The notes under the pieces are model-generated. The model was given only the letters and a program-made list of their open reading frames with translations, searched no databases and was not told the origin of the DNA. Shown here piece by piece: positions 59,338 through 64,000 of a DNA stretch of 64,000 nt. The first letter of the stretch is position 1. Each line of letters starts with the position of its first letter. Origin of the DNA: Anianabacter salinae (GTDB lineage: Bacteria; Pseudomonadota; Alphaproteobacteria; Rhodobacterales; Rhodobacteraceae); contig NZ_JAHQZS010000001.1 in assembly GCF_019061145.1 (NCBI RefSeq), positions 124,001 to 188,000 of the forward strand, read 5' to 3'. A program made the position numbers and the translations under genes.

Positions 59338-60077
59338 CAGATCCGGTCCAGCGCCGCGTCGAGCCATTTGAGGAAGCCGCGCGGCTCCTCTGCCACTGGT
59401 TCCAGCAGCGGGGCGAGCACGTCTATCTCGGCATCGCGCGGGCGGGGCGGCAGGTACTTGTTGACGGGCCGGGTGTCCATCTCGGGCATCAGGTCCATCC
59501 CCTCGCGCGCCGCGACCAGCTTGCTGACCGCGCTGCCGGGGTCCGACAGGTCGCCGAAATGCCGCGCGTTGGCGGGGCAGGTGCGCACGCAGGCGGGTTC
59601 GCGGTCGATCTCGGGCAGTTCCTCGTTGTAGATGCGGTCGACGCAAAGGGTGCATTTCTTCATCACCTGCGTCGTCGGGTCCATCTCGCGCGCGCCGTAG
59701 GGGCAGGCCCAGGCACATAAGCCGCAGCCGATGCAGTCGTCCTCGTTCACCAGCACGATCCCGTCCTCGCGCCGCTTGAAGCTGGCGCCGGTGGGGCAGA
59801 CCGTCACGCAGGGCGCATCTTCGCAATGCAGGCAGCTTTTCGGGAAATGCACGACCGTCGCGGGCGCATCCTCGCGGGTGATCTCGTAGGAGTGGATACG
59901 ATTGAGAAACGCGCCCTCTGGCGCCTCGCCGTAAGGATCGCTGTCGGACAGGCCCGAGGTCTGGCTGGTGTCGTTCCAGCCCTTGCAGGCGACCACGCAG
60001 GCATGGCAGCCGACACAGATGTCGAGGTCGATCACCAGCCCCAGCGTGCGGTCGGTCTTGTCAGGCAGAGCGGTCAT
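59337..60077 (-). CDS. soeB: Iron-sulfur subunit of the molybdoenzyme (DmsB/SoeB-like)
   Basis: 246 residues. Four cysteine clusters for four [4Fe-4S] centres: CVGCHACVVAC, CLHCEDAPCVTVC, CIGCGLCAWAC and CTLC with CVRTC. They give an electron wire between SoeA and SoeC. No signal peptide, so the complex faces the cytoplasm. It starts 24 bp after the soeA stop and overlaps the soeC start by 1 bp. Confidence 0.88.
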   Translation of the reverse strand: MTALPDKTDRTLGLVIDLDICVGCHACVVACKGWNDTSQTSGLSDSDPYGEAPEGAFLNRIHSYEITREDAPATVVHFPKSCLHCEDAPCVTVCPTGASFKRREDGIVLVNEDDCIGCGLCAWACPYGAREMDPTTQVMKKCTLCVDRIYNEELPEIDREPACVRTCPANARHFGDLSDPGSAVSKLVAAREGMDLMPEMDTRPVNKYLPPRPRDAEIDVLAPLLEPVAEEPRGFLKWLDAALDRI

Positions 60078-60101
60078 GCAGCGTCTTCCTGGTCCAAATA
60101 C

Positions 60102-62909
60102 TCATCTGTCTTGTCCTCCCGGCGGCACCGGCGAGGTCTGCGCCGCGATCACCGGAAACGCCTCGTCCTGCGGGTCCACCTTCTCGATCTTGACCTTGAG
60201 GTCGAACCACGCGGCCTGACCTGTCACGGGGTCCGAATTCGACCAACGCATCCCGTCGCCGCGTTCGGGCAGAAGTTCGGGGATCAGGTGATTGAGCAGG
60301 AACCCCTTGGTGGCCTCGGGCGCGCCGGGCGACAGCGCCCATGCGCCCTTGCGCTTGCCGATGGCGTTCCATGTCCAGACGGTGTGCGGGTTCAGCGCGG
60401 CCATGTGCGCGACGTGAACGACGATCTCGCCGTGGGTCGAGGTGACGCGCGCCCAATCTCCGTCCTTGAAGCCGTGCGCCTGCCACACGGCGGTGGGCAC
60501 GAACAGCGGGTTCACGCCGTGGATTTGACGCAGCCAGGCGTTCTGCGAGCCCCAGGAATGGTACATCGCCATCGGCCGCTGTGTCAGGGCGTGGAGCGGG
60601 TATTCCACCGGGTCCGAGAACCCCTCGGACAGCGGCGGATACCACACGGGCAGGGGATGGAATGTGGCGAGGATCGGCGCGCGCAGGTGGTCTGGCGGCT
60701 GGCGGGTGCCGCGTCCGCTGGCGGCGAGGCGGAACTTGGCCAGCGGCTCGACGTACAGCTGGAACAGGTAGGGCTCGGGACGGTCGTAGAACCCCATCTC
60801 GACGGCCCAGTCCTGATAGGCCGCGTTCCACGGTTTGAAAAAGGCGGCCTCGTCCGGGACATGCGCGGTGAAGAAGCCGCCGTTGGCGATGTAGCTGTCG
60901 ATCTGCGCTCCGTTCGGCTCGCCCCGCCCATGGGCATAGCCTTTCGCGCCGATACGCCAGCCGGCCAGCGGCCCGACACCCGCACGGCGTTCATGGGTCT
61001 GGATATAGTCGGCATAGTCGGCAAAGCGCGGCGCGCCGTCCTCGTCCACGAAACCCGGCAGGCTCAGGCGGTGGCCAAGATCGCACAGAGCGGACTGAAA
61101 GCTGCGCACGTCGCGGTCGGGGGTGAGCACCGGCCAGCGGATCGCATCCGCCGCCGCGTCGGGGTCGGAAATCGGGCGGTCCAGAAGCGAGATGCAGTCA
61201 TGCCGTTCCAGATAGGTCGTGTCGGGCAGGACAAGGTCGGCGTAGGCGACCATTTCCGACGAATAGGCATCCGAGACGATGATGTGCGGGATGGTGTAGT
61301 CTCCGCTATCGTCGGTGGCGGACAGCATCTCCATCGTGCCGCGTGTGTTCATCGACGAATTCCACGCCATGTTCGCCATGTAGAGAAACAGCGTGTCGAT
61401 GCGATAGGGATCGCCCGCCGCCGCATTGGCGATGACCATGTGCATCAGCCCATGCGCCGACAGCGGGTTTTCCCAACTGAACGCCTTGTCGATGCGCGAC
61501 GGGGTGCCGTCGTCCTTCAGCGCCAGATGTTCCGGCCCCTGCGGATAGCCAAGGTGCGGGCCGCCCAGCGGCGCGCCCGGCGTTGCCTTGTGGTGCGGCA
61601 CGGGGTGAGCGTGGGCAGGCTTGGGGTAGGGTGGCTTGAACCGGAACCCGCCGGGCACCTCGACGCTGCCCAGAAGGATCTGAAGGACGTGGATCGCACG
61701 GGCGGTCTGGAAGCCGTTGGAATGGGCCGAGACGCCGCGCATGGCGTGCATCGACACCGGGCGGCCCGTCATCGTCTTGTGCCGCTCGCCCCGGAAATCG
61801 GTCCAGGGGCGATCCAGCGTGATCGCTTCTTCAAAGGCGGTGCGCGCCAGATCGGCGGCGATGCGGCGGATCTGGTTCGCCTCGATCCCGCAGCGTTTGG
61901 CGACCTTTGCGGGGGCGTAGTCATCCGACAGGTAGGTTTCCGCCAGCAGTTGAAACGCGGTGCGGTGGGTGATCCCGGCGCGGCGCAGCGATCCGGCAAG
62001 ATCCGGGCGGACCGCCTTGCCGTCCAGCGGGGCAGGCTTGCCGGTCTTGCGGTCGATGCAAAGCGGGCGGCCCTCGTCGTCGCGCAGGAACAGGCCCTCG
62101 GTCTCAGACTTCGGATCGCAGTCGATCAGGACGCCCGCGTTGGTGTAGCGCGACAGGTAGTCGAGGTCGATCTTGCCCGACCGCAGCAATTCATGGATCA
62201 GCGACAGAACGAACAGCCCGTCGGTGCCGGGCGTGATGCCGACCCATTCATCCGCGATGGCGTTGTAGCCGGTGCGGATCGGGTTGACCGAGATGATCTT
62301 GACGCCTCGCGCCTTCAGCTTGGACAGGCCCAGCTTCATCGGGTTGGACGCGTGATCCTCGGCCACCCCGAACAAGAGGAACAGCTTGGTGCGGTCCCAG
62401 TCCGGTTCGCCGAATTCCCAGAACGCGCCGCCCATCGTGTAGATGCCAGCCGCCGCCATGTTGACCGAGCAGAAGCCGCCGTGCGCCGCATAGTTCGGGG
62501 TTCCGAAGGCTTGCGCCCAGTAGCCGGTGAAGGATTGCGACTGGTCGCGCCCGGTGAAGAACACCAGCTTCTCGGGCGCGGTGTCGCGCAATGGCTTCAT
62601 CCAGGACACCGCGAGGTCCAGCGCCTCGTCCCAGCTGATCTCCTCGAATTCGCCCGACCCGCGCGGACCGACCCGGCGCAAGGGCGCGCGCAGGCGGGCG
62701 GGTGAATTGACCTGCATGATCCCCGCCGAGCCCTTGGCGCACAGAACACCCTTGTTCACGGGGTGGTCTCGGTTGCCCTCGATATAGACAAGCTTGCCGT
62801 CCTTGAGGTGCACGTCGATGCCGCAGCGGCAGGCGCACATGTAGCAGGTCGTCTTGCGCACCTCGTCAGAGATTCGCACCTGCGTGTCGACCTGAGGCTC
62901 GGGTCTCAT
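60102..62909 (-). CDS. soeA: Molybdopterin oxidoreductase catalytic subunit (cytoplasmic, SoeA-like)
   Basis: 935 residues from the ATG at 62909 (GGAGAGG upstream). The N-terminus has C22-x2-C25-x3-C29-x27-C57, a [4Fe-4S] site, and there is no twin-arginine signal peptide. The molybdopterin-binding blocks include FCSVNMAAAGIYTMGGAFWE, where Cys is the likely Mo ligand, and VSDAYSSEMVAYADLVLPDT. In DmsA or PsrA the enzyme is exported by Tat, so the missing signal is a strong argument for the cytoplasmic sulfite dehydrogenase SoeABC of roseobacters and purple sulfur bacteria. It oxidises sulfite to sulfate, for example after taurine or DMSP sulfur release. The reductase reading remains possible. 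Confidence 0.8.
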   Translation of the reverse strand: MRPEPQVDTQVRISDEVRKTTCYMCACRCGIDVHLKDGKLVYIEGNRDHPVNKGVLCAKGSAGIMQVNSPARLRAPLRRVGPRGSGEFEEISWDEALDLAVSWMKPLRDTAPEKLVFFTGRDQSQSFTGYWAQAFGTPNYAAHGGFCSVNMAAAGIYTMGGAFWEFGEPDWDRTKLFLLFGVAEDHASNPMKLGLSKLKARGVKIISVNPIRTGYNAIADEWVGITPGTDGLFVLSLIHELLRSGKIDLDYLSRYTNAGVLIDCDPKSETEGLFLRDDEGRPLCIDRKTGKPAPLDGKAVRPDLAGSLRRAGITHRTAFQLLAETYLSDDYAPAKVAKRCGIEANQIRRIAADLARTAFEEAITLDRPWTDFRGERHKTMTGRPVSMHAMRGVSAHSNGFQTARAIHVLQILLGSVEVPGGFRFKPPYPKPAHAHPVPHHKATPGAPLGGPHLGYPQGPEHLALKDDGTPSRIDKAFSWENPLSAHGLMHMVIANAAAGDPYRIDTLFLYMANMAWNSSMNTRGTMEMLSATDDSGDYTIPHIIVSDAYSSEMVAYADLVLPDTTYLERHDCISLLDRPISDPDAAADAIRWPVLTPDRDVRSFQSALCDLGHRLSLPGFVDEDGAPRFADYADYIQTHERRAGVGPLAGWRIGAKGYAHGRGEPNGAQIDSYIANGGFFTAHVPDEAAFFKPWNAAYQDWAVEMGFYDRPEPYLFQLYVEPLAKFRLAASGRGTRQPPDHLRAPILATFHPLPVWYPPLSEGFSDPVEYPLHALTQRPMAMYHSWGSQNAWLRQIHGVNPLFVPTAVWQAHGFKDGDWARVTSTHGEIVVHVAHMAALNPHTVWTWNAIGKRKGAWALSPGAPEATKGFLLNHLIPELLPERGDGMRWSNSDPVTGQAAWFDLKVKIEKVDPQDEAFPVIAAQTSPVPPGGQDR

Positions 62910-62956
62910 TGCCTCTCCTTGCGGTTTTGACACAGCTAAACCGCAAACCGGGTGTG

Positions 62957-62986
62957 ATGCGACAGCGATTTTGCGTGATGTCGCAT
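62957..62986. promoter_or_regulatory. Inverted repeat upstream of soeA
   Basis: ATGCGACA (62957-62964) and TGTCGCAT (62979-62986) are perfect 8-bp arms with a 14-nt spacer. They lie 48-77 bp upstream of the soeA start in a 266-bp gap that separates soeA from the divergent lipoprotein gene. Candidate operator for an unknown regulator. Confidence 0.5.
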
Positions 62987-63175
62987 GACGATAGACGCAT
63001 TGGAAACAGTCGGCGCACACTGTTTCTCGCTCCAGGGGCAAGCAGGGGCGACAGAAATGCACGTTTCGAGGTAGTATTGCGCACGGGCAGGCGGCCTGAC
63101 CCGCCGCAAGGGTGGTCGGGCAGATATGTTTCAAGCCGCGCGCGGGCTGCGCCCGGCGTGCATGGGAGAATGGTG

Positions 63176-63823
63176 ATGACCCCGACCTGGACCTTCGGAC
63201 TTGCCGCGCTGGCCTTCGTGGCCGCATGCGCCGGCGCAGAGGTGAACCGCGCCAAGTATTTCGGACCCGAGACGTCGGGCGTGCTGACGCCCGCCTCGTC
63301 CATCGCGCTGTCGCCCGATCAGCTTCGCCGGATGGCCGCCAGCGGCGATGGCCAGCCCCTGATGCTGGCGCGTATCGGCGGAACCGACATCGTGCCGCTC
63401 ACCGCGCGGTCGCGCGCCGCCTCCACCGTCTGGAGCGCGCCGGATGGCAAGCGGTTCTACACCGAGAACGGCATGATCGTGGCGACTGCCGCGCTGGGCA
63501 CTGATCTTGTCGGCACCCGCGCGCCGACCACCCCGCCACAGGACCGCGTCGGGCAAAGCTACGTGCGCTCTTACGAGCACAACACGCCGTCGCAGATCAT
63601 CGTGACCAGCTATGACTGCGCGATGCAGCGGGGCGGCGACGAGGATCTGACGATCCTCGATGTCAGTTACGCGACGACCCGGCTGGTTGAGTCCTGTGAA
63701 GGCCCCGAAGGCGCGACGTTCCAGAATGCCTATTGGGTCGATCAGGCAGGTTCGCTGCGCCAGTCGCGCCAGTGGGTCAGCCGCGAGATGGGCACCGTCG
63801 AGATGCTGCGCCTGATCCAGTGA
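63176..63823 (+). CDS. YjbF/GfcB-like lipoprotein
   Basis: 215 residues from the ATG at 63176 (GGGAG 6 bp upstream; an ATG at 63170 is too close to it). The lipobox ALAFVAAC puts the lipidated Cys near residue 17. The mature part has TARSRAASTVWSAPDGKRFY, NGMIVATAALGTDLVG and a C-terminal segment ending TVEMLRLIQ, as in the YjbF/GfcB family of polysaccharide (group 4 capsule-like) export operons. No yjbG/H partner follows in the window; an IlvD-type gene does. Outer-membrane or periplasmic anchor protein. Confidence 0.75.
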   Translation: MTPTWTFGLAALAFVAACAGAEVNRAKYFGPETSGVLTPASSIALSPDQLRRMAASGDGQPLMLARIGGTDIVPLTARSRAASTVWSAPDGKRFYTENGMIVATAALGTDLVGTRAPTTPPQDRVGQSYVRSYEHNTPSQIIVTSYDCAMQRGGDEDLTILDVSYATTRLVESCEGPEGATFQNAYWVDQAGSLRQSRQWVSREMGTVEMLRLIQ

Positions 63824-63886
63824 GGGTTGCGGCGCAACACTTATGACGGCAGGTTTCGCGGGCAACCGTCCCCCGCGAGGTCCGAC

Positions 63887-64000
63887 ATGAAGCTGCGTTC
63901 CCAAGCCTGGTTCGACAACCCGGACAATCCCGAGATGTCCGCTCTCTATGTCGAGCGGTATTTCAATTATGGATTGACGCGCGAGGAGTTGCAGGCGGGC
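63887..64000 (+). CDS. IlvD/Edd-family dehydratase, N-terminal 38 residues (3' end outside window)
   Basis: ATG at 63887 with GAGG upstream; the frame runs off the window. The start [20 protein letters not shown], then [18 protein letters not shown], is typical of IlvD/Edd-family sugar-acid dehydratases (e.g. L-arabonate dehydratase and dihydroxy-acid dehydratase-like enzymes). The [2Fe-2S] site and substrate motifs lie beyond the window. Divergent from nothing; read in the same direction as the lipoprotein gene 63 bp upstream. Confidence 0.75.
   Translation, partial: MKLRSQAWFDNPDNPEMSALYVERYFNYGLTREELQAG

Noticed and set aside
59826-62705. 959-codon plus-strand frame opposite soeA
   Set aside because: Antisense to a complete molybdoenzyme gene with motifs; no domain in the shadow frame.

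Overview
This is a GC-rich alphaproteobacterial chromosome segment, most likely from the Rhodobacteraceae (Roseobacter group). The grounds are the gene content and order: a frcR-frcBCAK-type sugar locus, uvrC-pgsA-moaDE, ubiA next to rsmE and gshA, a roseobacter-type SoeABC/Dms-type molybdoenzyme set, and alphaproteobacterial Zur, MtnA and OmpA-like proteins. Genes are densely packed, and many are joined by ATGA or TGATG stop/start overlaps.

Layout. 1-645 is the 3' end of an aspartate kinase gene. 702-5752 is a ROK regulator divergent from a ribose/fructose-type ABC system plus kinase (FrcBCAK-like), with a palindromic operator between them. 5749-8718 is a zinc uptake module: znuA divergent from zur-znuC-znuB around a Zur-box-like palindrome, with His-rich tracts in three of the four proteins. 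8816-17571 holds an OmpA-type protein with a very long Ala/Glu/Asp-rich segment, an MFS carrier, a Hint-domain protein, an ABC-2 exporter, an S49 peptidase, a tiny zinc-ribbon membrane protein and a CaCA exchanger. 17590-21998 is an SDR reductase and uvrC-pgsA-moaD-moaE. 22096-29352 holds a second OmpA protein, ubiA/rsmE, gshA, DUF805 and plsY.

29445-40890 is one long minus-strand transcription unit controlled by a divergent AraC regulator. It encodes an aldehyde dehydrogenase, a complete branched-chain/aromatic-type (Liv) ABC transporter, a second aldehyde dehydrogenase, a coniferyl-alcohol-dehydrogenase-like SDR and, 13 bp further on, a flotillin. I read it as uptake and oxidation of an aromatic alcohol or aldehyde, possibly lignin-derived; the substrate is inferred.

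40934-48227 is a 7.3-kb integrated element at the 3' end of a tRNA-Met gene, bounded by a 15-bp direct repeat. It carries a P4-type tyrosine integrase, an AlpA-like regulator, a DUF3987-like ATPase, an AT-rich iteron-like stretch, a train of small coupled genes, a HEPN-like protein (R-x4-H) and a CoiA-like PD-(D/E)XK nuclease. It has no capsid, tail or conjugation genes. Three pairs of GGGTAG sites, each pair exactly 11 bp apart, lie just inside both ends and before the ATPase gene. It looks like a satellite-type or stand-alone integrative element with a possible defence cargo, and it is the most novel part of the window.

48397-64000 returns to core-like DNA: an SH3/COG3650 protein, a VWA protein with five ~86-residue repeats, mtnA, an MscS-type channel, MFS and ABC exporters, dtd, a REP-like repeat cluster, a cytoplasmic molybdoenzyme complex (SoeABC-like), a YjbF-like lipoprotein and the start of an IlvD/Edd dehydratase gene.
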